The translations under genes and the position numbers were made by a program. The notes below the pieces were generated by a model. The model had not been told where the DNA came from. It did no database searches and saw nothing but the letters and a program-made list of their open reading frames with translations. From NCBI RefSeq assembly GCF_013166605.1, contig NZ_JABKKF010000001.1:186001-250000 (forward strand): a stretch of DNA of 64,000 bases, in the 5' to 3' direction. Below, one piece after another: positions 46,318 to 55,151 of the stretch (position 1 is the first letter of the stretch; each line of letters starts with the position of its first letter). The DNA comes from Xylanibacter muris (GTDB lineage: Bacteria > Bacteroidota > Bacteroidia > Bacteroidales > Bacteroidaceae).

Positions 46318-46977
46318 ATGAGATATATTAGGCCTGCATATACTTCAAGAATATTGCCTTTGCTGTTTGCCACGTTCTCATGGCTTCATTCTCCGGCTCA
46401 GAATGTCGGAGCGGGAAAGGATGGAACCAGGGTTGCGGGTACGGACGATGCCGCGTTTGTTCCAATGGTGAAGGTAGGTAAAGTGCTTGAAGACGGTGAC
46501 AGCATACAGTATATGGAAATGGGAAACGTGTATGTGTATCCCCAGGTGACATTTAAGAATCCACGTCAGGCCGCAGCTTATATGAGGCTTGTGAAAAATG
46601 TGAAGCTTGTTCTTCCCATAGCGAAAGAGGTCAACCATATTATTATAGAGACATACGAGTATCTTGAGACACTTCCTAACAAGAAAGCCAGGGACGAGCA
46701 CATGAAGAAAGTAGAGAAAAGCATTTATCAGGAATATAAGCCGAGAATGAAAAAGCTGACTTATTCACAAGGTAAATTGCTGATAAAGCTTGTCTATCGT
46801 GAGTGTAACTCATCATCGTATGACATGATACAGGCTTTTCTCGGTCCGGTCAGAGCCGGGTTTTATCAGGCTTTTGCGTGGGCTTTCGGCGCTTCGCTTA
46901 AGAAGCAATACGAGCCGGAAGGCACCGACCGTCTTACGGAGCGTATTGTGCTTATGGTGGAGGCCGGACAGCTGTGA
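46318..46977 (+). CDS. DUF4294 family protein
   Basis: 219 aa from the ATG at 46318; an in-frame TTG at 46309 is less likely. It has an N-terminal signal-like stretch (LLFATFSWLHSPA). The body MEMGNVYVYPQVTFKNPRQA and KKLTYSQGKLLIKLVYRECN matches DUF4294, a Bacteroidetes-restricted envelope family of unknown function. It is convergent with the glutaminyl cyclase-like gene, 16 bases between the stops. Confidence 0.85.
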   Translation: MRYIRPAYTSRILPLLFATFSWLHSPAQNVGAGKDGTRVAGTDDAAFVPMVKVGKVLEDGDSIQYMEMGNVYVYPQVTFKNPRQAAAYMRLVKNVKLVLPIAKEVNHIIIETYEYLETLPNKKARDEHMKKVEKSIYQEYKPRMKKLTYSQGKLLIKLVYRECNSSSYDMIQAFLGPVRAGFYQAFAWAFGASLKKQYEPEGTDRLTERIVLMVEAGQL

Positions 46978-46993
46978 TATGTTCCTTTTCCTG

Positions 46994-47989
46994 TTATCTT
47001 TCGCTGAACAGCACCTGTATGACGGTCTGTCCCACGGCCTTAAGTGAGTTTCTGTCGATATAATCCATGTTGTCGTTCACCGTATGCCATGTAGGTCCGA
47101 AACTGCTTTGTACGCAATCGGGATAATATGCTATTATGTCTATTGTCGGGATGCCGGCCACTTCGTTTAACGACACATGATCATCCGTGACCATTCCTCC
47201 CGGAGCTTTTGGAAACAGGCTTCCGTATCCGGCAATGTCGGCCGCTGCCCAGACCTTGTCTACAATGTTCCGGGCATATTGTAGTGAAACACCCTCCTGA
47301 TAGAATTTCGCACCCTGTCCTCCTACCATATCAAGAAGTATGCCGAAAAGCGGCTGATAGTTGTTCTTATGCGGATTTGCAGACCAGTATTGCGATCCCA
47401 TTGCCCATGAGTTTCCATTGTCGTTCTCTTCATCCCATTGCGGTGCGCCCCGGTCTTCGGCATCAAAGCAAATGAAGTCCACGCCGATTCCCATGCTGTC
47501 TGTCGAGTGGAGAAGTCTGGCGACTTCAAGCATGACAGCCACACCGCTTGCACCGTCATTGGCTCCCATCACCGGCTTGCGCCAGTTTGCGCTGTCGGGG
47601 TCGTTGTCTGCCCATGGACGGCTGTCCCAGTGGGCGCAGAGCAGTATACGCGTTGAAAGTTCGGGCTTGAAGCTTGCAATGATATTGGTGCTTTTCAGGA
47701 TTGTTCCGTCGTATCCTTTCAGGTCGGCATTCTGTGTAGTTACATCCATCCCGTAGCTGCGGAATTTTTCCACAATCCATTTTCCGCATTCGTCATGTGC
47801 GGCACTGTTCATTATACGTGGCCCGAAACCGCATTGTGCTGCACAGAACGCATACGCGCTGTCTGCGGAGAATTCCGGCCCTGTCGTCTCGTTCTGTGTG
47901 CCTGTGTCTGTATCTGTTGTCCGTCTTGAGTTGCTGCATGCCATGAGGATGATGGAAAGCAAGGTATTGACGATTATAAGTTTTTTCAT
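46994..47989 (-). CDS. M28-fold glutaminyl-peptide cyclotransferase-like lipoprotein
   Basis: 331 aa. A lipobox LMAC puts the lipid-anchored Cys at 18. The M28 fold shows LLCAHWDSRPWADND (His120), MGANDGASGVAV (Asp145), FDAEDRG (Glu178) and TWHTVND near the end. This pattern matches the type II-like glutaminyl cyclases of Bacteroidetes, which form pyroglutamate at the N-termini of periplasmic proteins exposed by signal peptidase. An ordinary M28 aminopeptidase is the alternative. It follows the C26-M19 fusion gene by 42 bases in the same direction. Confidence 0.85.
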   Translation of the reverse strand: MKKLIIVNTLLSIILMACSNSRRTTDTDTGTQNETTGPEFSADSAYAFCAAQCGFGPRIMNSAAHDECGKWIVEKFRSYGMDVTTQNADLKGYDGTILKSTNIIASFKPELSTRILLCAHWDSRPWADNDPDSANWRKPVMGANDGASGVAVMLEVARLLHSTDSMGIGVDFICFDAEDRGAPQWDEENDNGNSWAMGSQYWSANPHKNNYQPLFGILLDMVGGQGAKFYQEGVSLQYARNIVDKVWAAADIAGYGSLFPKAPGGMVTDDHVSLNEVAGIPTIDIIAYYPDCVQSSFGPTWHTVNDNMDYIDRNSLKAVGQTVIQVLFSER

Positions 47990-48031
47990 GATATTATGTA
48001 GGTGTTATATAATAGAATGATGTTCTCTTTT

Positions 48032-49822
48032 TTACCCTTCCCTTACGCTCTGTATTGTGGTCATGACTCTCAGGAAGTTTCCTCCCCATATCTTTTGAAT
48101 GTCTTGTTCGCTATATCTGCGGGATAGCAGCAGGCGTGTGAAATTTATTGCCTCTGACGAACATGAGAATCCCCTTATTCCTCCGTCACCGTCGAAATCG
48201 GTTCCTATTCCGACATGGTCTATACCCATTATCTTTATTGCGTGTTCGAGATGTGCTATGGCATCAAGAACGGTAGCCTCGGAATCTGTATTCAGGAATC
48301 CGTGGTAGAGTGTGGTCTGCGCCACTCCGCCTTTTGCGGCGAGCGCCCTCATCTGGTCATCGGTGAGATTGCGCGGATGGTTGCACAGGGAATATGAACT
48401 GCTGTGGCTGCACACTATTGGCATCCGGCTTATCTCAAGTGCGTCGTAGAAGCTTTTTTCGCTTCCGTGGCTGAGGTCTGCCATTATTCCGAGCCTGTTC
48501 ATTTCCAGAATCACCTGTTCACCGAAGCGGCTCACACCGTTGTGTGTGTTGCATCCTTTGGCACTGTCGCAGATGTCGTTGTCGCCGTTGTGGCATAAGG
48601 TTATGTATACGATGCCGCGCTGTGCGAAATGCTTCAGGTTGGTGAGGCTGCCGTTGATGGCAAGGCCGTTTTCTATTCCGAGCATTATAGACTTTCTTTT
48701 GTGCCGCTTGTCTCCATAGAGGTCAGCCGGAGTGCGCGCAATGCTTACATGGTCTTTATTCTCAAGCACCATTTCCTCAATTTTGTCGAATATCAGGTCA
48801 GCATATTCTGTAGGGCTGTCCACTTCATACTCAACCTTTGAGGAGAATGTTTCTCCGATTTTTGGCTGTGGCAGGTAGGCCACCATTATCGTTGCGTCCT
48901 GTCTGCCTTCATCCATCTTGTGAAGGTCTACGAGCGACTGTGGGTTGCGACAGCTGAGCTTTATGCCTTGTGGAAAGAGCATTGGCGTGTCGCAATGTGT
49001 GTCGAGTGTAAGTATGCGTTCGTGTAGTTCATTAGCCTCGTGGAAGTTGGCGGCCTGTTTTACCAGCCATGAGAATAGCGGAGCTCCGTTTTCGAGACAT
49101 TCCGGATGCCATTGTACGCCGATGATGGATTTAAACTCGCGGCTCTCTATGGCTTCTGTCACACCGTCGGGTGCCGTTGCTGCAATCCGGAATCTGTCAC
49201 CGGGGTCAGTCACGGCCTGATGATGAAAAGAGTTCACAGCCATACGTTCTTTATTATATAAGGTATGAAGTATGGTGTCTTTTTCTATTCTTATGCTGTG
49301 TGTAGGTTCGTTGCGTGAGGCGTCCTGGCTGTGTTTTATCGGTAGTCGTGCTTTCTCCTTGTTACCTTCGTCAGACATCATGTGTTCACTGATGTCTTGG
49401 GCGACCTTTCCTCCAAGTGCCATTGCGAGCGTCTGTATTCCCCGGCAGATGCCGAGAATCGGTATTTGCCGGTTGTATGCAAGTCGTGTGACAATCAGTT
49501 CTGGAAGGTCACGTTCGCTGTTGATGGAATGAAGATGCGGTGAAGGCTCCTCTCCGCAAAACAGAGGGTTATAGTCTCCGCCTCCGCTTAACACAAGTCC
49601 GTCTATATGTTTTAGAGTGCCTGTTATAATGTCTTTGTCCGCCAAAGGAGGTATTACGACCGGAATACCTCCAGCCGTCACGATGGATTTGTAGTATGCG
49701 TCGGCTATTTTACATGTGTCTTCTCCGTGATTGGCTGTTATTCCTATGATTGGCTTATACCGTCCTTCCGGAAAGGAAGAGTAGATGTCTGCCAGTTTAT
49801 GCTGCCAGTCGAACTTGTCCAT
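48032..49822 (-). CDS. Fused class I glutamine amidotransferase-like (C26) and membrane dipeptidase-like (M19) hydrolase
   Basis: 596 aa. Residues 1-260 are a peptidase C26/gamma-glutamyl-GABA hydrolase-like domain with nucleophile Cys126 in ILGICRGIQT and His239/Glu241 in QWHPE. Residues about 265-590 are a membrane dipeptidase-like (M19) metal hydrolase with LDTHCDTP (His276, Asp278), VCSHSSSYSLCNHPRN and VGIGTDFDGDGGI. No signal peptide is seen, so it is probably cytoplasmic. It would cleave gamma-glutamyl amides and then dipeptides. It lies between an Lrp regulator gene (57 bases) and the glutaminyl cyclase-like gene. Confidence 0.88.
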   Translation of the reverse strand: MDKFDWQHKLADIYSSFPEGRYKPIIGITANHGEDTCKIADAYYKSIVTAGGIPVVIPPLADKDIITGTLKHIDGLVLSGGGDYNPLFCGEEPSPHLHSINSERDLPELIVTRLAYNRQIPILGICRGIQTLAMALGGKVAQDISEHMMSDEGNKEKARLPIKHSQDASRNEPTHSIRIEKDTILHTLYNKERMAVNSFHHQAVTDPGDRFRIAATAPDGVTEAIESREFKSIIGVQWHPECLENGAPLFSWLVKQAANFHEANELHERILTLDTHCDTPMLFPQGIKLSCRNPQSLVDLHKMDEGRQDATIMVAYLPQPKIGETFSSKVEYEVDSPTEYADLIFDKIEEMVLENKDHVSIARTPADLYGDKRHKRKSIMLGIENGLAINGSLTNLKHFAQRGIVYITLCHNGDNDICDSAKGCNTHNGVSRFGEQVILEMNRLGIMADLSHGSEKSFYDALEISRMPIVCSHSSSYSLCNHPRNLTDDQMRALAAKGGVAQTTLYHGFLNTDSEATVLDAIAHLEHAIKIMGIDHVGIGTDFDGDGGIRGFSCSSEAINFTRLLLSRRYSEQDIQKIWGGNFLRVMTTIQSVREG

Positions 49823-49879
49823 AATAAAACCTTAATGTTTAATGCCGTCGTCGGGAATGTTTAATCCGGTGTGTCTTTA

Positions 49880-50350
49880 TCAGGCGTTGGTGTCCGTGTC
49901 TACGGAAATATCTCTCTTTATGCTTTGTTCAAGCGAGATAAGAGTTTCTGTGGCCACCACTCCCGGAATGTCCTGCAGCTGTCCGTTCAGCAGGTGCATC
50001 AGCTGTTCGTTGTCGCGTGCATACAACTTTACGAGCATTGTGTACGGGCCTGTTGTGAAGTGGCATTCGACAATCTCCGGTATATGATACAGCCGTTCCA
50101 CTACGTCTTTATACATGCTTCCGCGTTCAAGGGTGATTCCCACGTATGTGCAAGTAGTGTATCCGAGACTCTTGGGGTTGACGTCAAATCCGCTTCCCAT
50201 AATCACATTTCCCTCTATAAGGTGCTGTACACGTTGGTGGATGGCAGCACGGGATACACCGCATTCCATAGCTACATCCTTAAACGGTATGCGGGCGTTC
50301 TTTGACAGGATATTCAATATTTTCTTGTCAAGATTATCAATTTTATCCAT
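49880..50350 (-). CDS. Lrp/AsnC family transcriptional regulator
   Basis: 156 aa. The N-terminal winged helix-turn-helix reads NLDKKILNILSKNARIPFKDVAMECGVSRAAIHQRV, and the C-terminal RAM domain binds an amino acid or related ligand. Lrp-type proteins are global or local regulators of amino acid metabolism. It is the first gene before the C26-M19 hydrolase and glutaminyl cyclase-like gene, so local control of peptide or glutamate-derived substrate use is likely. Its promoter is at 50405-50436. Confidence 0.95.
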   Translation of the reverse strand: MDKIDNLDKKILNILSKNARIPFKDVAMECGVSRAAIHQRVQHLIEGNVIMGSGFDVNPKSLGYTTCTYVGITLERGSMYKDVVERLYHIPEIVECHFTTGPYTMLVKLYARDNEQLMHLLNGQLQDIPGVVATETLISLEQSIKRDISVDTDTNA

Positions 50351-50404
50351 TTTAATTTTGGTTGTTTCTGTTTCCTTGCTGTTTCTGATTCTTTCAAAGA
50401 GTAA

Positions 50405-50436
50405 GCAAAATTAGGTATTTATATCGACATACGCAA
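50405..50436 (-). promoter_or_regulatory. Promoter of the Lrp operon
   Basis: On the minus strand, TTG (50436-50434), 20 bases, then TAATTTTGC (50413-50405), 54 bases before the ATG. Confidence 0.7.
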
Positions 50437-50501
50437 TGATTTTAAGGATAAAATAATATTTTTCATACAAAATAATGACTTTTTGTTGCATTTGTGGCTT
50501 G

Positions 50502-51566
50502 TCAGACAGCCATTATCGCAGTCATTATATTTCTTTTTGCCGTATCGGCCATTACGGCTTCTTCTATACTTTGGTCTTCAGGAGTTATACATATAAGGCG
50601 TGAGAATCCTGCCTGTGCCAGTTGTTGTCTGTCGTTTATCCTGCCTGCAATAAGCCATACAGGAATGTTCATGTCTTTGCACCGTTTCAATATACGTCCT
50701 GGTAGTTTGCCCATGAGTGTCTGTCTGTCCGCACTTCCCTCACCGGTTATTACCACGTCGGCTGTTTCCGCAATGATGTCGAATCCGAGGGTGTCGAGCA
50801 ATAAGTCTGCACCGGAGTGGATTTGTGCGTTAAGATACTGCATTAATGCATATCCGAGTCCTCCGGCGGCTCCTGCCCCTGGAGTATTACGGCAGTCGTG
50901 GCGTAGTATTGCGGATGACTTGTCGGCAAATTCCCTGGCGCGTCTTTCCAGTATATGTATCATTTCCGGTGTCGCTCCTTTTTGTGGGCCGTATACGTAT
51001 GCGGCCCCGTTAGGACCGAGCAGCGGATTATCCACGTCAGATGCAATAATGAACCGGCATTGTTCCGGTATTCCTCTTTCTTGCATGTTCCGGCCGAAAC
51101 AGTTCTCCAAGGCTTTCAGCATACCGGTTCCCGTATCGTTTGTTCCGCTTCCGCCAAGTCCGATGATAAACTTGCGGCATCCTTTGCGTATTGCGTATGC
51201 GATAAGTTCTCCAACTCCGTATGATGTTGCCTTCAGCGGATTCCGTTCTTTTTCGCTCATTAGTGTTAGCCCGCATGCCCTTGCCGTCTCTATTATCGCA
51301 GTTCCGTCACCGGTGATACCGTATTCGGCGGTTATCTTCCGCATGAGCGGATCGTGTACTTCTGCTTTTTCTTTTTTCCCGTTCATTGCAGCAACAAAGG
51401 CATCAAGCATTCCGTCACCTCCGTCGGAAACAGGGATCCGTATGATTTCCGCATTTTCCGCTTCTGTGGAGTTAGACTTGATATTCAGGGCTTCAGCCAC
51501 TGTGTCTTCTGCCTCGGAAGAGGTGAGGCATCCCTTGAATGAGTCTATGGCCAGGATATATTTCAT
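50502..51566 (-). CDS. Glycerate kinase (GlxK family)
   Basis: 354 aa, slightly shorter than the usual 370-380 of this type. ILAIDSFKGCLTSSEAEDTVAEAL at the N-terminus, ISDGGDGMLDAF-like VSDGGDGMLDAF and the GLGGSGTNDTGTGML loop are diagnostic of the GlxK family, which phosphorylates D-glycerate to 2- or 3-phosphoglycerate with ATP. TGEGSADRQTLMGKLPG near the C-terminus also fits. It stands alone. Possible -7 element TACTTTTGC at 51600-51592. Confidence 0.95.
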   Translation of the reverse strand: MKYILAIDSFKGCLTSSEAEDTVAEALNIKSNSTEAENAEIIRIPVSDGGDGMLDAFVAAMNGKKEKAEVHDPLMRKITAEYGITGDGTAIIETARACGLTLMSEKERNPLKATSYGVGELIAYAIRKGCRKFIIGLGGSGTNDTGTGMLKALENCFGRNMQERGIPEQCRFIIASDVDNPLLGPNGAAYVYGPQKGATPEMIHILERRAREFADKSSAILRHDCRNTPGAGAAGGLGYALMQYLNAQIHSGADLLLDTLGFDIIAETADVVITGEGSADRQTLMGKLPGRILKRCKDMNIPVWLIAGRINDRQQLAQAGFSRLICITPEDQSIEEAVMADTAKRNIMTAIMAV

Positions 51567-51591
51567 TTTATACCGTTGTTTTTATATGTAT

Positions 51592-51600
51592 GCAAAAGTA
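51592..51600 (-). promoter_or_regulatory. Possible -7 element of the glycerate kinase gene
   Basis: TACTTTTGC on the minus strand, 26 bases before the ATG. No convincing TTG element. Confidence 0.4.
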
Positions 51601-51710
51601 AGACATTTCAGCGTATAAATAGGCATGGGGCATCCGTTTTCTTATTTTAAATATGTGTAATGTCATTGGGATTCTTGTGTGACGGAAGAGTGTCATGTCT
51701 GTATATGAGC

Positions 51711-51922
51711 TGTTTTTATGTAATAAAAATTCAAAGTGTTTTCAAGCGGATTTCCGCTTTGACTCTATGGGTCTGTAATTATTTGATATACAGTCTATTA
51801 CGGGTAACAAAAAGTGTGCCGAAAATGAACATGCCATTCACGGTCGATGAACATGCCATTCATCGACCGTGAATGGCATGTTCATCGAGCATGAATAGCC
51901 TATTCATTGAAAGAGAATTTTA
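51711..51922 (+). repeat. Dispersed 212-bp element, copy B, with four 22-bp dyad units
   Basis: It shares the order and sequence of words with copy A: TATGTAATAAAAATTC, ATATACAGT, ACAAAAAGTGTGCC and TTGAAAGAGAATTTTA. Four 15-base units start at 51827, 51849, 51871 and 51893, exactly 22 bases apart, all of the form GAAyrkGCywTTCAT or close. Bases 51827-51883 form a perfect 25-bp stem with a 7-base loop, because units 1 and 3 and their spacers are reverse complements. Confidence 0.85.
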
Positions 51923-51974
51923 GGTATATCTTGTTATGTAAAAGTATTTCAGAAAATGATGTGTGACGGAGAAA

Positions 51975-52015
51975 ATTATGGCTTCCGCAAACATGCAGTT
52001 TGCGGAAGCCATAAT
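51975..52015 (-). terminator. Terminator of the GlsB-like gene
   Basis: ATTATGGCTTCCGCAAAC (51975-51992) pairs perfectly with 51998-52015 around a 5-base loop, 19 bases past the stop. Confidence 0.8.
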
Positions 52016-52034
52016 CAGATATACGAACACCTCC

Positions 52035-52289
52035 TTAGCTTTTCTTAAACAATGATGCAATAAACAATATCGATATTGCTCCTACTACTGCGGTGACGAG
52101 CTGACCGATAGTTCCTCCCCAATTGATTCCCACCGCATTGAATATCCATCCGCCGAAGGCACCTCCGACAATACCGAGAATCAAATTAATCAGGCAGCCG
52201 TAACCGCCTCCACGCATAATCTTTCCTGCCAGAAAACCAGCCAGGATACCGATGATAATAGAACCAATTAATCCTGTCATAACTTTCAA
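52035..52289 (-). CDS. GlsB/YeaQ/YmgE family membrane protein
   Basis: 84 aa, three hydrophobic helices rich in glycine (GLIGSIIIGILAGFLAGKIM, then GGYGCLINLILGIVGGAFGG). This is the transglycosylase-associated/GlsB family of small inner-membrane proteins linked to general stress. It is monocistronic with its own promoter (52351-52382) and a strong terminator. Confidence 0.93.
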   Translation of the reverse strand: MKVMTGLIGSIIIGILAGFLAGKIMRGGGYGCLINLILGIVGGAFGGWIFNAVGINWGGTIGQLVTAVVGAISILFIASLFKKS

Positions 52290-52350
52290 ATTTTAATGAG
52301 TTAAACAATCTTTTTATCCTTTGTGTCCGTTGATAATTCATAAACACACT

Positions 52351-52382
52351 GCAAAAATAAGTATGATGTCTAACAGTACAAA
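52351..52382 (-). promoter_or_regulatory. Promoter of the GlsB-like gene
   Basis: On the minus strand, TTTG (52382-52379), 19 bases, then TATTTTTGC (52359-52351), about 60 bases before the ATG. Confidence 0.65.
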
Positions 52383-52491
52383 ATATTTATATATAACGAT
52401 TATCAAAAAAAGTTTATCTTTTCCATTATAAACAATCATTAATACAATGTGGTCTTATTGTGGATGGCGCAACACCGGTGGGTATGCGGTT

Positions 52492-54384
52492 TTATTTTAT
52501 TACTGCAACGAATCCGCCTCTCGGCAAACAGTCTGTTTTTATATTTCTGTTTGTTTTCGTTAATGGAATATTTTCCTCTATGTCGAATGACCTGTTGTCT
52601 GCTCCGTCTTTTATCACGGTTATGCTTTTTCCTGTCGTATGAAGGGCTTTGGTGTCTATTTGCAGAGTGCGCGGTTTGTCCGTTCCGTTTATTCCTGCTA
52701 TATACCATATTTTGCCCTTTCGGCGTGCAATCACCGCCTCTACACCCGGATAGCCTCCTAAAAGCCTGGTGTCGTCCCATGCCGTTGGCAGGCTGCCGAG
52801 TAGTTTCTTTACCTGTTCCGGCATGTTGTAGTATGTCTCAGGACGGTCCGGCATGTGTTGCAGGGCCGATTCATAGAGGATGGTCAGGGCAAGTTCATGT
52901 CCGTGTGACGTGATATGCGGATGCTGTGAGTCGGAGAATGTTCCGGGTGTGTAGTCCATCGGTCCCACCACGTTGCGTGTGAACGGGAGGGTGGCGTTGT
53001 GGCATGCGGCACGGTTTGTCATCACAGGCAGATTGTTATACCATTCTGCACCGTAGACTCCTTCCACGGACATCAGGTGCGGATATGTGCGTTGCCATCC
53101 GCGTGGTATTGTCGCACCGTGGAAGTTTACCATCAGATTGAAGTCTGCCGCGTCTTCGAGCAAGTCTATGCAATAGCCCATTGTGGAGGCATGGTCACCG
53201 GAGAAGAAGTCGATTTTCACTCCCGCCACATTGTTGTCATGCAGCCATTTGTATTCCTTCAGCCTGTCCTCCTTTTTGTTGAGGCGATAGATAGGTCCCG
53301 GGGCACCGTTGCCGCACCATGCCGTGCCGGAGTTATACCAAATCATTGATCTCACGTTTTTTGCGGCCGAGTATTTCAGGGCATCGTTAATGTCGCCGCC
53401 GTTTTTCATTTCGTCCCATTCGGCGTCAATCAGGTTGTAGGGCCATTTCATGGTCTCGGCGAGGTCTATGTATTCTTTGACGGTTTTGAAATCTCTTGAA
53501 CCGTGGTTGTGTGCCCAGTATATCCATGCGGCCGTTCCCGGCTTTATCCATCCGGTATCGGTCATTCTTGTCGGGTCGGCCACGTCTGTGACAAGTGTCG
53601 ACTCAACTATGTCTGACAGTTTGCCTGCGATGATTACCCTCCACGGTGATTCCCATTTTCCGTCGGATATCATGGCTTTATCCGCAAATGTCACACGATA
53701 GCAGTTGCGGTTGCCGGCATTGTAAAGCAGGGAACCGCAGTGGCCGCGCCTTATGCCAGATTCTGTGAACAATGTGAAAAGACCGTTTGCAGGCTCGGCA
53801 AGTGCCGGATAGCCCCATCTGTCGGTTTTCGGATTGTCGGGATGTACACCTGTAGATGTAAGCGGAAAGAAGTTCTCATAGTTCTCTTCATACTTCTGCA
53901 TCCATCGCTTCGTGTTCTCGGGAAGGCAGTATGTAGTGTATTCTCCGGTTATCTTCTCGTTGTTCTCTGTATTGAGAATATATTTAAATGCCACTCCGTC
54001 GTTGTATACTCTCAGTTTGACGTGCATTATATGTCCTTCGTTGTTTTCGAATGTATATGTCTGTTCGCTGCCTTTGTTGCGGCACCGGCTCCGCTTTCCG
54101 GTAAGCATGGTATAGTTTTCGTTTATGGTCTTCTTTCTTTCAGAATGCTTCAGTCTGAGATTTCCGCAGAAACGTTGCCGGTCTGTTTCCATTCCTACTT
54201 CAGGCACGTTTACAAGGGTCTGTCCGTTGCACTCTATGTCCATTGATACGTTGCTGTAGCTGTTGTCCGTTGCGTTTACTGTCACTTTCAGTCTGCCGTT
54301 TGGCGATACTGTCGTCTGTGCCGCTGCTGTCATTGTGAAAGTTGCAATGAGCAGTGCTGCCGTTGTTGTTCCGATAATATTCAT
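52492..54384 (-). CDS. Glycoside hydrolase family 97 (SusB-type alpha-glycosidase)
   Basis: 630 aa with a signal peptide (about 1-22). The N-terminal beta-sandwich begins VSPNGRLKVTVN, and the catalytic barrel has WIYWAHNHGSRDFKTVKEYID, DAEWDEMKNGGDIN and GVKIDFFSGDHASTMGY. GH97 enzymes are calcium-dependent alpha-glucosidases or alpha-galactosidases of the periplasm, with inverting or retaining members. The residue set that would separate the two cannot be checked here. It is not adjacent to SusC/SusD genes. Promoter at 54422-54452. Confidence 0.93.
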   Translation of the reverse strand: MNIIGTTTAALLIATFTMTAAAQTTVSPNGRLKVTVNATDNSYSNVSMDIECNGQTLVNVPEVGMETDRQRFCGNLRLKHSERKKTINENYTMLTGKRSRCRNKGSEQTYTFENNEGHIMHVKLRVYNDGVAFKYILNTENNEKITGEYTTYCLPENTKRWMQKYEENYENFFPLTSTGVHPDNPKTDRWGYPALAEPANGLFTLFTESGIRRGHCGSLLYNAGNRNCYRVTFADKAMISDGKWESPWRVIIAGKLSDIVESTLVTDVADPTRMTDTGWIKPGTAAWIYWAHNHGSRDFKTVKEYIDLAETMKWPYNLIDAEWDEMKNGGDINDALKYSAAKNVRSMIWYNSGTAWCGNGAPGPIYRLNKKEDRLKEYKWLHDNNVAGVKIDFFSGDHASTMGYCIDLLEDAADFNLMVNFHGATIPRGWQRTYPHLMSVEGVYGAEWYNNLPVMTNRAACHNATLPFTRNVVGPMDYTPGTFSDSQHPHITSHGHELALTILYESALQHMPDRPETYYNMPEQVKKLLGSLPTAWDDTRLLGGYPGVEAVIARRKGKIWYIAGINGTDKPRTLQIDTKALHTTGKSITVIKDGADNRSFDIEENIPLTKTNRNIKTDCLPRGGFVAVIK

Positions 54385-54421
54385 TATACCTTTTATATTT
54401 TATTTGTCAATGATATGTTAT

Positions 54422-54452
54422 GCAAAGATAAGACATGGAAGCCATATAACAA
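54422..54452 (-). promoter_or_regulatory. Promoter of the GH97 gene
   Basis: On the minus strand, TTG (54452-54450), 19 bases, then TATCTTTGC (54430-54422), 37 bases before the ATG. Confidence 0.7.
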
Positions 54453-54564
54453 TGACAGGTATGTCTGTATAAGACAAAAATGAAACAATTTGAAACACCA
54501 GGTGTTGAAAAGATTATGCATAGTGGAGCCTGTTTAAAATATAATGTGTAAATTTGTCTGCACT

Positions 54565-55074
54565 ATGGGTAATATACAGAAAATACTGTTTGTCACAGTA
54601 TTGCCGCTTCTGTACGGAATGTTTCCGGTTGGGGCGATGGCAGTGGAGACTGAGGATACATTCAGGCTCGAGACTGTCTGCGACACTCTCAGCTATCTTT
54701 GTATTGGCAGCGACCGGTGGCGGTTGCCGTTTCCTGTGTATCGTTTCGAGACAGCGGATGTGAACGGTGACGGAATCATCGATGCAATAGTGGGTGTGGT
54801 CAAGTCCACACGTTATGACCCGGTGCTAAGACGGCGTGTGTTTGTTTTCAAGAACTACCGCGGCCATGTAAGGCCGCTGTGGCTCGGTTCGCGTATGGGG
54901 CAACCGATAGCCGACTTCCACTTTCTTGCCGGCAGAAACCTCATTGAAGTGAAGGAGATAGCCGCTGACGGGACATATTTTTATGCCTATTACCGTTGGA
55001 GAAGTTTCGGCATGGAATTTGTTGAGCGCAAAGACTGTCACGGATGCGGTGCGGCGGAAAACTGTCCGTTGTGA
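54565..55074 (+). CDS. Secreted hypothetical protein with a calcium-type DxNxDG loop
   Basis: 169 aa from the ATG at 54565; an in-frame ATG at 54544 is less likely because a TAAATTTG promoter-like sequence (54549-54556) overlaps it. It has a signal peptide (ILFVTVLPLLYGMFPVGAMA), then DVNGDGIIDAIVG, which resembles the calcium-binding loop of FG-GAP or dockerin-like repeats. The remainder is not recognised. It is first in a run of four envelope-type genes, 77 bases before DUF3160. Confidence 0.6.
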   Translation: MGNIQKILFVTVLPLLYGMFPVGAMAVETEDTFRLETVCDTLSYLCIGSDRWRLPFPVYRFETADVNGDGIIDAIVGVVKSTRYDPVLRRRVFVFKNYRGHVRPLWLGSRMGQPIADFHFLAGRNLIEVKEIAADGTYFYAYYRWRSFGMEFVERKDCHGCGAAENCPL

Positions 55075-55151
55075 CAAAAGCTTTCGGTAGATGGCGGAAA
55101 AGGTAGGATAAGATCCTATGTATATCAAATATAATAAAACCTGTAAATCAA

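Larger units (their letters stand above)
51567..52034. other. Intergenic region between glycerate kinase and GlsB-like genes
   Basis: No gene was found. It holds a possible -7 element (51592-51600), copy B of the dispersed element (51711-51922) and the terminator of the GlsB-like gene (51975-52015). Confidence 0.7.

Noticed and set aside
50494..51618. 374-codon open frame on the + strand
   Set aside because: Antisense to the glycerate kinase gene, whose motifs are clear. It is low-complexity Ser/Pro/Ala-rich, typical of a shadow frame.
52439..52780. Small frames in the GH97 3' region
   Set aside because: They overlap the GH97 coding sequence in other frames and show no family features.
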